Shown in pieces: positions 47,356 to 59,170 of a stretch of DNA of 64,000 nucleotides. The notes under the pieces were generated by a model. That model saw only the letters and a list, made by a program, of their open reading frames with translations, was not told the DNA's origin and did no database searches. The first letter of the stretch is position 1; every line of letters begins with the position of its first letter. Origin of the DNA: Deinandra increscens subsp. villosa (Eukaryota; Streptophyta; Magnoliopsida; Asterales; Asteraceae); NCBI GenBank assembly GCA_039602395.1, contig JBCNJP010000025.1, positions 55,836,555 to 55,900,554 on the forward strand, written 5' to 3'. The position numbers and the translations under genes are program-made.

Positions 47356-48107
47356 TGAGCGATTTTTAAGCATTTACAGCTGCTCAGACTTCAATGCAAA
47401 TCATGATGAATTATGATAATGAAATAGGAACAACTCAGAAAGTTCCCAAGTTGCTAAAATTGAAGGATTACCATAATTGGAAGAAACGATTTGAATCATA
47501 CATTTTTTCTCAAGATGTTGATTTATTGATACATGGTCCTTGATCGTAATGTGAAGTATCGAATACAAGACGGATTCACACAAGGATGCTGAGGTCCGAA
47601 CTCAGGCCGAACCTGGAGTTCGGACATGGCCGAACGTGTGGCCGAACCTGAGGTTCGGCCGGTCGTATTTCAGCCCTATATATTTGTGACTCTTGTATTG
47701 TAGAGATTAGCAGTCCAAGCTTCCGTGTCATATACTCTGATTGTACTCTGTGGTCTCTATGATTAATACAAAGCTCATTTGTATTTACTCTTTGTGTTTA
47801 ATCACGTATTACTTTGATTTCATTACGACTAAGTAGAAGATCCGTACGCTCACGCACTTTCAAGTGGTATCAGAGCATTAGGTTTGCTCTACTAGTCGGA
47901 AATCAGTGTTCTTCAGAGTTTTGAGTTCAAATTCACGTTTTTGCGAAAATGTCAATCATTTTTTAGTTCGTTTGATTGTCTCAAGTGTGTTTTTCATCAA
48001 AAATTTGTTTCTAGATCGTTTCTATCGAGTTTGCTTGAATTCCTGTTGAAAATTCTAGTAAAAAACGTTGAAATTCGAGAAAATGGCGTCGAGTGATTTC
48101 TGTCCTG

Positions 48108-48352
48108 TTTGAGGTTCGGACAAGTTCGGCATAACCGCTCCGAACTTGAGGTCCGGACAGAGTTCGGTCTCTATATTGATTCGGTGAGAGTTCGGTGAGG
48201 GGTCGGTCAGTGTTCAGACTAAGTTTGGTGATCGTTCGGAGTTGTCTGATTCTTGTTCGTCCGAAGGTCAGGTTCGGAGGGAGTTCGGCGTTGTTAAGTT
48301 CGAATTAAGTTCGGAGATAGCTCGGAGAAGGTTCGGACGCGGTGCGGAGTGA
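48108..48352 (+). repeat. Leader array of GTTCGG words
   Basis: About fifteen GTTCGG, GGTCGG or GTCCGA words occur in 245 bp just before the gag start. The same words fill 47592-47660 in the LTR. Confidence 0.8.
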
Positions 48353-48374
48353 ACAGTAACCAGTTTTTCGAAAA

Positions 48375-48506
48375 ATGAGTGCATCACAAGCTAGTTCTAT
48401 GATACCTATCTTGGTAAAATGGGAAGATTATAATAAATGGAAAGTTGAGTTTGAGGTTTACATCAACGAACATTTTGAAATCGTAAAAATGAAAATCTAT
48501 AAATAG
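48375..48506 (+). CDS. Residual Gag start, 43 codons
   Basis: MSASQASSMIPILVKWEDYN then KWKVEFEVYINEHFE is the start of a Copia Gag (the W...W core of the first helix). From about codon 38 the sequence equals the 3' non-coding region of the outer element (compare 48495 with 53640), so all other coding sequence was removed by one deletion. The peptide is unlikely to form particles. Confidence 0.7.
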   Translation: MSASQASSMIPILVKWEDYNKWKVEFEVYINEHFEIVKMKIYK

Positions 48507-49861
48507 AGTTGTCATTTTTAGGGGGAGAAATTTGAAAAAGACAAAAACATTGAAAAATGCAAAAAAGCCAAAAACATTGAAAAATGAGAAATTGTATCCG
48601 ACATGATTGGGAAATGATGGTACATTGGCTGACATTGTCTGACTCATGGAGAAAGTAGATGAAAAAGCCATAAGACCATTTGATCGATGTGCAAGGTAGG
48701 CTCAGCAAATCAGAAAGTATACAAATGTGATATACACTAAATCTGATGCTTGACCTAGTGGACAACATCTTGATGCATATCTTATGATATATATCAAGAA
48801 AAAGATATGTGAAAAATAAAATGAGAAGTCACTGTGTATACATGTGTTCATTTTGCAAAGATTTAAACTTGTTTGATTTTCTTTATTTTGTCAAACGATT
48901 GGACTTTCTTTGCGTGTCGAAAGACCGACCTGATCGTTGTTCGTTTGACGTTCTGCTTTATTTTTTTTTGGTGTTTCGTATAATTCATCGGACTTTCTCT
49001 GCGTGTACGGGAGTACCGACCTGATTGTTGTTGAGTTATACAACTTCAACTTGTTTTATTTTTTTTTATTTTGTTAAATCTGAGGCCTTATCTGCGTATC
49101 GAAAGATCGACCTTAAGGTAGACGATTTAACGTTCTTATTTCTTTTTGCATGGAACACAGTTGACTATATCATGATTACAATCATTATGTGAGAAAATCA
49201 CAAATGAGATCACAAAATGTGATAAGCAAAGCATATCTGAATATGTCTGATAGTGTGGGGTACACTGGTCAATACAAATTTAATCAATACCTTAACATAT
49301 CCAGATGTTATGAGTATGATTGTGCCAGAGTTTAAAATTGGACAAAATATATCTGCAATCGGCATGGCTTATGTGTTTCAATAATTGAAATTGAAATGTA
49401 GTGCAGCATGTTATGACCAATATGATCTCAAGTTGTGATCTTTCTCACAAAAGACAAAAATAGTGTCTGATTTTGTAATGCCTTACATTTCTAATCAGAA
49501 AATATCAAAAAGATTTTGGGTGTGTTTTGATATAAACTTTCTAAAAGCCAAAAAGATTTTGTTTCTTATTTTTTTTTGATTGATCAACATGAATTACAAA
49601 ATCATGTTTTCAAAATCAATATATCTTGGAGTCTCGAAGAGACATTTTGCACCGAGATTATTTATGTTGGCAGGTTTCTAAGTGGGAAGAGAACATCATA
49701 ACTTCAAGTCTTCTGAAGGTTGTTGATAACAAGATTACACACGATGCAATATCAAGTATTCAAGATTGAACTCATCGTCAAGATCGAGGAAGAGTTTGAT
49801 TGAAGATACAAGATACAAGTTTGTATAGCGGAGATGATACTGCACATGCCGAGGGGGAGTT
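48507..49861 (+). other. 3' non-coding region of the inner element, with hairpin trio
   Basis: Homologous to 53630-54770. It begins with a purine tract TTAGGGGGAGAAA, then blocks GGGAAATGATGGTACATTGG and GGTAGGCTCAGC, the hairpin trio 48890-49131, GTGTGGGGTACACTGGTC near 49254, and ends with the polypurine tract. No gene. Confidence 0.75.
48890..49131 (+). ncRNA. Three consecutive hairpins with conserved enclosed sequence
   Basis: Hairpin 1: GTCAAACGA (48890-48898) pairs with TCGTTTGAC (48941-48949). Hairpin 2: GTATAATTCA (48978-48987) pairs with TGAGTTATAC (49032-49041), one G-U. Hairpin 3: GTTAAATC (49073-49080) pairs with GATTTAAC (49124-49131), with inner CCTTA/TAAGG. Inside each lies CTTTCTYTGCGTGT-like or CTTATCTGCGTATC plus GACCGACCTGAT-like sequence. 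Confidence 0.7.
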
Positions 49862-52800
49862 TGTTGATACATGGTCCTTGATCGTCATGTGAAGTATCGA
49901 ATACAAGACGGATTCACACAAGGATGCTGAGGTCCGAACTCAGGCCGAACTTGGAGTTCAGACATGGCCGAACGTGTGGCCGAACCTGAGGTTCGGCCGG
50001 TCGTATTTGAGCCCTATATATTTGTGACTCTTGTATTGTAGAGATTAGCAGTCCAAGCTTCCGTGTCATATACTCTGATTGTACTCTGTGGTCTCTGTGG
50101 TTAATACAAAGCTCATTTGTATTTACTCTTTGTGTTTAATCATGTATTACTTTGATTTCATTACGACTAAGTAGAAGATCCGTACGCTCACGCACTTTCA
50201 TGATTGTTGGATTCCGATTGAAAAGGAGTGTGAGTATCCAATGCTAAGTGCTAGAAAGCCGAAGATGATAAGCGATTTTGATTCTGAAGAAAAGAAAACT
50301 TTTTACAAGAGAGAAGAAAACTTGTAGTTTTCTTACAATGACGTTGCCTAAAAATTTGATGCATCAATTTAAGAATTATAGAACTTCTAAGGAATTATGG
50401 GATGCTATTGCATAAAGGTGTGAGGGTAATGAGCAATATAAAAAGACCTGAAAGAAAGTTTTGAAGAAGGAATTTGATAATTTTGGACATTGTGAGAATG
50501 AGAAAGTGTCAGACTTGAACGCAAGGTTTTCACATTTAATAAATGAACTTTAAATTGTGCAAGTTGAAAAGGAGAATGATGAGTTAAAAGAGAAGTTTCT
50601 AAAAGCTTTACCTGATAAATGGGAAAGTTACGTTATGATGTTAACTAATGATCCAAGTTACTCAAGTTGGACATTTAATCAATTGACAAGTAAATTACAA
50701 GCTCGTGAAATGGAAATGATTGTGAAAAAGTTAGCAAGTCCTTCTATTCAGAATCCTGAATTGTACTTTGGAGAAAATTCTGCTACCGTGAATGCTAAAG
50801 CTAAGTCAAGCTTTAGTCAAAGTCTAAATCCTACCCCAACAGCTTTTCTTGTTGGAAAGTATGATAATTCTGGCTCTTCTTCAGGCTTTAGTTTTACAAT
50901 TCATGATAAATCAACAAAAAATTATAGTTCTGCTCAAACAACTGAAGATTAAGCTGAATTGCTATCTGCTTTCAAATCATCTTCTTCTGGATTAATATTT
51001 GGTCAAATTAGTGAAGCTGGTTTGTTTGGAAACGATTTAGATCAGTTGGATGATGATCAGTTGACTAAGTTATATTTGGATTGGCAGTTTGCTATGACAG
51101 TTGAAAGAGGAAGAAGATTCATAAAGAAACATGGAAAGCAATCTTTTATTCCAGGAGGGACTTGGTTTGGATAAGTCGAAACTTAAATGTTACAAATGTT
51201 CCAAGATAGGACATTTTGCTCGTGAATGTAACCAATCGTCATCTGAGAAGTCTAATTCGGATACGATAGCTATGGTGGCACAAAAAGATTTTGATAATTG
51301 GGCACACAATTTTGAGAATAATATTCCAAATGAATCTGCTTTTGTCTGTCATTCTCAAGCAAACGATACTCAAAAATGGAAACTATGTCTGAACCTAGTT
51401 AGTTGGTGATTCACATATAGCGTTGATGGTACATGTGAAAGTTGAAACAAGTGATTCTAATTCTGAAAGTGGTTATGAATCTACTTGTGAATTTTGTTCA
51501 CAAAAGGAAAGAAAGATTCGAGAATTGGTTAAAGAAAAAGAAGTGTTGATTGTTGAATGCAAAAAGAAGGAAGAAGAGTTACAAAGTTACAAAATGAAGT
51601 GTGAAGATTCTGATGAGATTTTCAAGATAAATGAGAATTTAATCAAATAAAAGAGTTTGTTGATGGAAGAGTTTGTAGAATTTCAAATAAAATTTGAAGG
51701 GATGAGTGTTGAAGATAAAAAACAAATTTTGAAATTGCAAAATGAAAATGCAGAGTTGGTTACACAAATTTCTAAATTGATTGCTAATCGAGAAGAGTTA
51801 GTCAAGAATGCCGAGAAACGGGAGAAGGAAGCAAAGGAAGTAACATAAGATTTTGATGCGTTGTTTAGCAAATCAAAAGCAAAATTGGATTCGCTTCATA
51901 CTTCTTAAGATGAACTTCAGAAAGTTTATGATGAAGTTACTGTTTTGGAAGATCAACATCAAGTGGTACATTCCAAATTACAAGATAAAGTCACAAACTT
52001 CACGAAAGAAAACAAGTTGTTGACAAGGAATGTAAAATTTATAAGGGACAGGTGGATACAATTACACAAGAAGTGTATGATGCACATGATAGTATGAGAA
52101 GAGAAAAGTTTTTGTTCAACAGAGCTTCAGAACAGTTAATCGATTCCAAAAAGGCTTTGGGTGAAGCACAGAAAAAGATATCAAATTTAAATGCTAAGGT
52201 TTTGGATCTTAACAGGCAATTAAATAATCTGAAGAATTCACATTCTTTTACAAGTTAATTGTGCAAAGATGAGAACTTCAAGAAAGGTTTTGGAGGAGAA
52301 GAGTTCAATCAAATTCCGCATCCAGTTATTCAAACTGATCCTCTGGCTGATGACATATCTTCTAATGCAAATCAAGATTATTCGGAATTTGCTACTGAGA
52401 AATCTGAAAATAAGAAATCTAAGTCATCTACCAAGAAGATGGATAATAAGACAAACGGTGATAATACGCCTCATGGAACAGTTTTAGATGATGAAACAAT
52501 TTCTGTTGAAAAGCTTGTTGAGCAAGATGAGAAGAAGTTTTCTGAGGGTAAAGTTGCTGCTAAGCTAGTCAAAGCTAACAATTTAAAGGTAATTAAAGCT
52601 AAATTTACCCAGGTTGCTCAGGTTGGATCTTTTGTTTCTTAAGTTGAATTTTCAAAGCTACCGGGTTACAAACGTTCAGGTTTGGGTAGTAATAATCAGA
52701 AATTTGAGAAGAAAGACAAGAAGCATATGCCAAAGAAGATTCCAAAAGAAAAGAAAGATACCATTCTTAATCAAATTTATCATTTAGCCCAGGTTTTCAT

Positions 52801-53270
52801 CTCTACAATGGAAAAAGGATTCGGGGGTAAGCAACAAAAGAATAAGTCTTCTGAAAGTTATTCAAGAGTTGGTCAACAATTTAAAGATTCTTCTTCATCT
52901 AGTTCAAACACTACTCCTCGAAGTCCTACTTCAAAATGGGTTCATGCTAATCGATTTCAAGTATTTGATGATTTTTATGATACTTTTGATTCTAATGATA
53001 TGTGTCATGCATTTCCGGATAAACATAAACCACAGCGATCATATCGCTTGTGCTATCAATGTTGCCAAAAAGGCCACATTGCACAAAATTGTCCTGAAAT
53101 TACAAAAAGATCATTTTCTTATAAATCTGCCACTTTCATTGATGTATCTGGCAGAGTTTTTACTGAGTCAACACCTTCATAATTTAAATCTCAAAAGAAA
53201 CAATTCTTCAAATATGATTCAAGTGTTGGTGGTTCATCACCTGATGATGAGTCAGTTCAAACTGAAAAAA

Positions 53271-55025
53271 GCTAAAATGTAGTGGCAACCTAAGTTGGTC
53301 TGCATAGCTGCAAATGATTTTACTGAAGACACTGGCCGACCAAAAGCTATGTGCTTCGGGTCATTTAACAACTAATTGTTTTATCCATTGTGCAGGTTTC
53401 TTCAAGAAGACCTGTCGGTGATTGTGAATTTCAAGCTTCAAGAAGTTACTGATAGTAGAGTCTCATGCGTAACTTAAATTCAATGCTTCATATTACAAAA
53501 TTGAAAGTTTTTTCTCAAAGCTTAAACTGAAAGATATGAGTATCGAAAGGTCAATTTTATTTCTTTTACATTCCGTATGTAGTTTAAGGGGAGAAAATTT
53601 AAAAACCAAAAATAGTGTCTTTGTGTTTTGTTAAAATGAAAAATCAAAAAATAGAGTTTTCATTTTAAGGGGGAGAAAAACAGAAAAATACAAAAATATT
53701 GAAAAATGAGAAATTTTATCCGACATAATTGGGAAATGATGGTACATTGGCTTACGTGTCCGACTCATGGATAAATTAGATGAAAAAGCCATAAGATCAT
53801 TGCTCGATCTGCTTGGTAGGCTCGGCATTAAATCTGAAAGTATTCAGATATGATATACATTAAATACTAATGCTTGACCAAGTAGACAACATCTTGAAGC
53901 GTATCCCAAGATATTGAAAAGATGTGTGGAAAAAGAAAATGAGAAGTCATTGTGTATACATGTGTTCATTTTGCAAAGATTTAAACTTGTTTATGTTTCT
54001 TTATTTTCTTGAATGATCGGACTATCTCTACGTATCCACAAGATCGACCTGATAGTTGTTCATTTAAGGTTCCGCTTTATTTTCTTTGGTGTTTGTATAA
54101 TTCATCGGACGTTCTCTGCGTATCCACAAGACCGACCTAATTGTTGTTGAATTATACAATTTCAACTTGTTTTATTTTCTTATTTTGTTAAATCCGAGGC
54201 CTTATCTACATATCGAAAAATCGACCTTAAGGTAGACGATTTAACATTCTTATTTCTTTTTGCATGGAACACAGTTAACTATATCACGAATACAATCACT
54301 ATGTGTTAAATCAGAAGTGAAATCACAAAGTGTGATAAGCAAATACATATCTGAGTATGTCTGATAGTGTGGGGTACACTGGTCAAAGCAAACCTAATTA
54401 ATACAATAACATATGCATATGTTATGAGTATGATTGTGCCTGAGTTTAAGATGGACAAATTATACCAGTAATCGACTTGACTTTTGTGCTGAAGTAATTG
54501 AAATTGAAGTGTAGTTTAGCATGTTATGTTCAGTATCGCGTTTATGTTTTATATCTGAAAAATCCAAAAAGATTTTAGGTGTGTTTTAGCAAAAACTTAG
54601 AAAACTCAAAAAGATTTTCGGCGTGTTTTCATGTAAAGTTTAAAAAAAAACTCAAAAAGATTTTGTTTCTTATTTGTTTTCGACTAATCGATACAAGATA
54701 CAAAATCATAATTTCAAATCAATATCTTGGATTCTCGGAGAGAAGTTTTGCGCCAAAATTAATTTAATTTTCAAAAGAAAAAGAAAGTCGTGTTTCTGTC
54801 TTCTGAAATTGCAGGTTCTGTGTGACAAGACAAGCATGTTGAAAGAAGGAGCTTATAGTATCTTTCACAAATGGATCTTGAAGTTAAGAGATTTCAAGTT
54901 CTGATCCAGCCATGCAAGCTCTATTGCTGACAAGAAATGTCAAGTTGAAAATTGGATGCAATAATGCTGAAGATTGAAGACTAAAGTTTAGTTGGCATAG
55001 ATACACTATACGTTAAGGGGGTGTT
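53271..55025 (+). other. 3' non-coding region of the outer element
   Basis: 1.75 kb without a credible gene. It carries the same ordered blocks as the inner element, including the hairpin trio at 54008-54245, an internal purine tract TTTTAAGGGGGAGAAA near 53665, and the true polypurine tract TTAAGGGGGTGTT before the LTR at 55026. Confidence 0.75.
54008..54245 (+). ncRNA. Hairpin trio, outer element copy
   Basis: Hairpin 1: CTTGAATGA (54008-54016) with TCATTTAAG (54060-54068), one G-U. Hairpin 2: TTGTATAATTCA (54093-54104) with TGAATTATACAA (54148-54159), 12 bp perfect. Hairpin 3: GTTAAATC (54187-54194) with GATTTAAC (54238-54245). The stem of hairpin 1 differs from that of the inner element at several positions but remains paired. 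Confidence 0.7.
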
Positions 55026-55391
55026 TGTTAGAGCATATTCCTATGCTACAATGTGTCTCATGTATTGTATCTATATCAGAGCATGTGAGTGAGTCTTAGT
55101 GTCTACTTACCATAGGCAGTGTACCAATGGTATGTCTCATGGTACGCTGGCCAGCGTACCAATGGTATGTTGGTTGGTACGCTGGGTAAGTTGCTTAGTA
55201 TAAATAGTTCGCGTTAGAGAAGAGACTTGGAGTTCTGTCATTTTAGTCATCTTAACTGTGTGTAATTGAGCGTGTCTCTCTCTCTAGAACTCTTTGTAAT
55301 CTCTAAGTGAAATCAATAAAGCAAAGCTTTATTTACATTTGTGTTGATAGTATCGAATCATGCAGTAGTAAGATCCGTCCGTGTACTTACA
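55026..55391 (+). repeat. 3' LTR of the gag-only Copia element (366 bp)
   Basis: It begins TGTTAGAGCATATT after the polypurine tract, ends GTACTTACA and matches 46244-46615 closely. It contains a perfect 22 bp palindrome (55140-55161) centred on GCTGGCCAGC, made of two GGTACGC words in opposite orientation. Confidence 0.92.
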
Positions 55392-55562
55392 AGTGGTATC
55401 AGAGCAATCCAGGTTGCTCTGTTGCTGTGTTTTGATCAATTTCTGGATTTCTAGTGAGAGAAAGTTGGGGTTTCTTTAGTTGTTCATCAATTTTCTTCAA
55501 ATTCGAGTGTTTTTTATATCAAACTTGATTGCAAAACATTCCTAGTGTGTTTTCGTTGCCTT
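55392..55562 (+). other. Second primer site and leader behind the 3' LTR
   Basis: Directly after the 3' LTR the sequence continues with GTGGTATCAGAGC and 160 bp of leader that match 46616-46786. The match ends abruptly after TTTTCGTTGCC. A normal insertion would end at the LTR, so this is the start of another tandem unit, now truncated. Confidence 0.9.
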
Positions 55563-55950
55563 CAATATCAAGTTAACCATCAACTACATGGCCTTCGGTA
55601 ACACTTTGGCCTTTGGAAATAACTTGGCATTTTATAGCAACAATGATGATCGACAGTAACTTTGTTCTTCAGTAGTAACTTGTTCATGGCAGTAACATTG
55701 TTCTTTAGTAGCAATTACCTATACTAACATTTTATAACTTTTTGTGTAAGTCCTAAAGCCTAATGTACATGCCACTTGCACATGTTACAACAATTTGATG
55801 CAAGCAAGAGGTGTACATTACTTTTTCATCATTTGAGTGCGTTTTGTGATGTGACACGTTGTAATGGTGACACATGACAACTATATATATGTTTTAAATT
55901 GCTATTATTATTAATTATTTAATGATATATATACATTTAAATTATTATTA
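55563..55950. other. AT-rich spacer before MULE-2
   Basis: Contains repeated CAGTAAC(A/T)TTG phrases (55660-55720) and TTA microsatellite near the MULE target. No gene seen. Confidence 0.45.
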
Positions 55951-56320
55951 TTATTACTAGAGTTAATTACATTTTGCGTCCCTGTGGTTTGGGGTTTATT
56001 GCTACCTGAGTCCAAAATTGAAATTATTAACAAATATATACTGAGGTTTCATTTTTGTTGCTACTTGAGTCCCTCCCACTAACGGCTGTTAGTTGTGCCG
56101 TCAGTCTCTCCCCCATGTGCGCTGCACATGAGGGTAAAATGGTCATTTCGGTGTCCTCGTTAATCCAGCCTTTTTAAAATATATCCGTTAAAGTTATCTC
56201 CTTTCTCTCTCCACATCCACGCTATATAACCCCCCCCCCCCACCCTAATCGATCAACAGCACCACCACCACCACCGTTTCTTCAAATCAACCTCCAAACC
56301 AGTAAAAATTGAAAGCGAAA

Positions 56321-56640
56321 ATGGTCATATGTTCTTGTGGGTCTCCAACGGTGATACGCACCTCATGGACAGAAGCAAATCCCGGCCGTTGGTTTCATTG
56401 TTGTGGAAGATCGGTAAGTAGAAATTGAAGTTTAATACAACAAAAGTATTGATAATGCCTAAAATTCAAACAATTTTTGTTCAAATCAGGGCTCAAGTTG
56501 CGGATTTGTTAGCTGGGCTGACCCCCTTTGTGTTCAAGGGCTGTGGAGATAGTCAAAGAACTAGAGTTTGAAGTGAAGAAACTCAAGTTTGTGGTTGTAA
56601 TGAGTTGGGTGTTCTTTCTATTTTACCTTTTCACTAAACA
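56321..56640 (+). pseudogene. GRF-type zinc-finger gene of MULE-2, one-base frameshift
   Basis: Exon 1 (56321-56413) encodes MVICSCGSPTVIRTSWTEAN then PGRWFHCC, a canonical GRF finger with CSCG. The intron 56414-56489 (GTAAGT...TCAG) sits just before the next conserved block, as in MULE-1 and in the same phase. Exon 2 continues SSCGFVSWADP, then a short C run at about 56521-56526 appears one base short and the frame stops at 56552. In the other frame a coiled coil (VEIVKELEFEVKKLK) and a hydrophobic segment (MSWVFFLFYLF) follow, ending near 56665. So the protein was GRF finger, coiled coil and membrane anchor, the same plan as in MULE-1. A C-rich run upstream (56231-56242) lies before the start codon. 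Confidence 0.75.
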
Positions 56641-57389
56641 AACTGATGAACAAACAGACTTGTGATTTGGTAGGTCGTGTGGTAGCTGTGATTTGGAAGT
56701 TGATTTGGTAGTGTGGTAGTTATGATCTGGAAGTTGATTTGGTAGTTTATTTTGTATGTATTGACCTAGTTTTATGGCACTACATTGTAAAGGTCAATAC
56801 CTAGTTTTTTAATGTATGTAATGTTCAATTCAGTTTAAATGATGAAACAATGGTACTTATTTTCAATTGTTGAATGAGAGTTCAAATGGTGATGCAAAAT
56901 TTGAAGGCTGGTGTTGTTTGATCAGGCTACTGCTGTGCAATTCACAGCCACAACACAAATGGTACAAATGACCATTTTGTCATATTGCATATGCTGCTGT
57001 GTACAAATGGCTATTATGCTCCATGATACATCATTTTCATACAACCATGTATTTTACCATAAAGTACAATTGACCATTTTGTTCCATGGTTCACAATATT
57101 CAAACAAAGAACCCAAAAAAATACCATTTACTCTTTCTGGACATTATGTTCCATGTTTCACCATTATGTGGCATCACCAGTATGTGGCATTGCATATCAA
57201 GCATAATACTCAAACATCTAAAAAAGATTTTAAGCATAATATAGTGATTCCATATCAACCATAAAGTTCAAAATGGACATAGAACCATTGTTTTCAAAAG
57301 GAACTAAACATAGTCTGCCAAAATATATAAAAAGTAACTAGACAACATGCACTGAAAACATAGCAAATGGCAACATCAAACACCCTGTG

Positions 57390-59170
57390 TTACACCTCCT
57401 TTAATGTACCACATCTACTTTTCTTGGACTTATTTGCTTGACTGGACCCACTGCTTTTAGATGACTCACCCACCTTAGTGAAATCTCTATTTTGCCCTTC
57501 ATTGCATCTAACAGTTTCTGGGTTAGCTCCATAACAAACCACCCGAATTCTAACCTTGTCATTTTTCATAAACACCAACTGTCTTTGTGTTTCAACAGCC
57601 AACCTTACAACAGCATCTGTTATCTCTTTTTTTTCCTTAATTGTTTGCCCAACATAGAATGTGCTAGTTGCATCTGCCTTGTATTTTTGCTGTCTTTTCT
57701 TATCTTTGTTTAACTTTGCAACTGCATTTGATAATGGACAACCATCTTCATCTTCAGTTGGGCTGTCAAAAGCATCAAGGTCCACTTCAGGTGCTGCAAG
57801 CTCATCATCTTCATCATCCATCTCATCTTCATCATACTCAACACAAGCTCTAAACTCTTCCATATCTACTTGGACATCCTCAAACATCTGTTCATCATCA
57901 ACTATATAATCTGGGTCTTCATCACTTGCATCAACCCTGTCATTATCATTTAGATTAACATCAGCTTGTCCATCATGATCAATGTCTTCTGCATCATGAT
58001 CACCATCTTGATCATTATCATCTTGTTCATCATTCTGATTAACATCTTCACCATCTTGTTCATAATCAGTAATAAAATGTGCCAGGAATATGTCATCAGT
58101 CCCCATCATGTTTTGATAATCATCATTGGTCACCACACCAGCTTCTTCATTAATCTGCCCATCTCCTTCATCATTACTCACCACATTCCCAACATGAGTC
58201 TCTACACCATCTTCTTCATTAATTACCACATTCCCAACATCAGTCTCTACACCTGTTTCTTCATTAGTTACCCCATTACCATCCTGACTAATACCCAAAA
58301 TCTCATCAAGCCCATCAAATGGATCATCCATCTCATCTTGAACTGCCTCTACATTATCAACATTCACACTCTGAACTGCTTCCACATTATCATCATTCAC
58401 ATTACCATCTTCTTCTACATTAGCCTCAACCACATTCTGATCAGCTTCCACATTACCATCTTCTACATTCACATTAGCATCTTCTACATTACCCTCATGC
58501 ACATTCTGATCTACTCCAACATTATCAACATTCACATCACCATCTGCTTCTACATTACCCTCATGCACATTATCCTCTACATCAATCTCATCATGTATCC
58601 CATCTTCATTAATTTCCTCAATTACAACACTAGAAAATGGTTCATTTGGCATAAAGTATGTTCTGTCTAAAAGGGTGCCTCCATGTTCAGTATAAACTGA
58701 AATCACCTTGTAATTTTCTACATACTGAAAGAGATCTAGCACATCCCTATCATTTCCAAGTGGTCTCAAGCCTAAATTGAGGTCCTCTCTTGGGATCCTA
58801 TAATAATAATAAATCACATCATGCCTTGGGTAGCCTAACTGCTGAATCATATCATTAAGTTCATGAACTGAGAACTCATCAATATCAACCATGTCAATAT
58901 AATCAACCTGACCATCTACATACTTCCTGCCTGGGTTCTCAATAAACTGGCCACCATGGAAAATTTTGATTGTAAACATGGTAGGCTCATTAGCTGAGAT
59001 AAAACAACAAATATTGCTTTAAAAAACCGATTTTTAACCAACATAAAACAAAAAACAGAAGAACAATCATCAAAATGAGGTTCAATTTGCAGGTTATACT
59101 TACCGTAAATTTCCCATGGGTCAAACGGGCCGACTTCCGGCCGACGAACTTGCGACAACCTCAGAACCAT
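57390..59170 (-). CDS. MudrA-like protein of MULE-2, catalytic domain deleted
   Basis: Two exons give about 556 aa. Exon 1 (59170-59104) encodes MVLRLSQVRRPEVGPFDPWE; an intron (donor 59103, acceptor 58994) joins in frame to exon 2 (58993-57390), where MFTIKIFHGGQFIENPGRKY starts a PB1-like domain. Residues about 150-420 are an acidic region with VEADGNVNVDN-like repeats. A MuDR-type DNA-binding segment (FYVGQTIKEKKEITDAVVRL, VRIRVVC) follows and then breaks off to a serine/lysine-rich tail ending at 57390. The MULE catalytic domain with its DDE residues is absent, apparently by an internal deletion. The frame is open, so a DNA-binding but catalytically dead product is possible. Confidence 0.8.

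Larger units (their letters stand above)
47519..50205 (+). mobile_element. Inner gag-deleted Copia element (2677 bp) with target duplication TGATT
   Basis: The element is 47524-50200. LTRs 47524-47862 and 49862-50200 are 339 bp each and nearly identical; the left one starts TATTGATAC instead of TGTTGATAC. TGATT flanks both sides (47519-47523, 50201-50205). The primer site GTGGTATCAGAGC is at 47864-47876 and the polypurine tract GCCGAGGGGGAGTT at about 49847-49860. A TATA box TATATATTTG lies at about 47676 and 50014. The target is the gag of the outer element, where QDVD and WIPIEKE are the adjoining residues. Confidence 0.95.
47356..53270 (+). pseudogene. Gag of the outer Copia-type element, decayed and interrupted
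   Basis: Pieces of one Gag read KVPKLLKLKDYHNWKKRFES (before 47523) and, after the nested element, WIPIEKECEYPMLSARKPK, KFLKALPDKWESYVMMLTND and FNQLTSKLQAREMEM (50557 on). Two zinc knuckles follow: CYKCSKIGHFAREC near 51190 and CYQCCQKGHIAQNC near 53050. Between them lie long coiled-coil segments (51423-52258). It has about ten stops or shifts. Such double-knuckle Gag proteins with a coiled-coil insert are known in plant Copia elements. No protease, integrase or reverse transcriptase follows before the 3' LTR, so the element is gag-only (TR-GAG-like). Confidence 0.82.

Noticed and set aside
54021..54056. ACTATC/GATAGT pairing inside hairpin 1 of the outer element
   Set aside because: The counterpart in the inner element (ACTTTC/GATCGT) does not pair, so it is not conserved structure.
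55576..55580. ACCAT near the tandem leader matching the left flank ACCAT of the LTR at 46244
   Set aside because: A 5 bp match 14 bp away from the break is expected by chance and does not adjoin an LTR end.
57966..58670. 234-codon plus-strand frame rich in Ile, His and Thr
   Set aside because: It is the antisense of the acidic repeat region of the MULE-2 MudrA-like gene; composition explains its openness.
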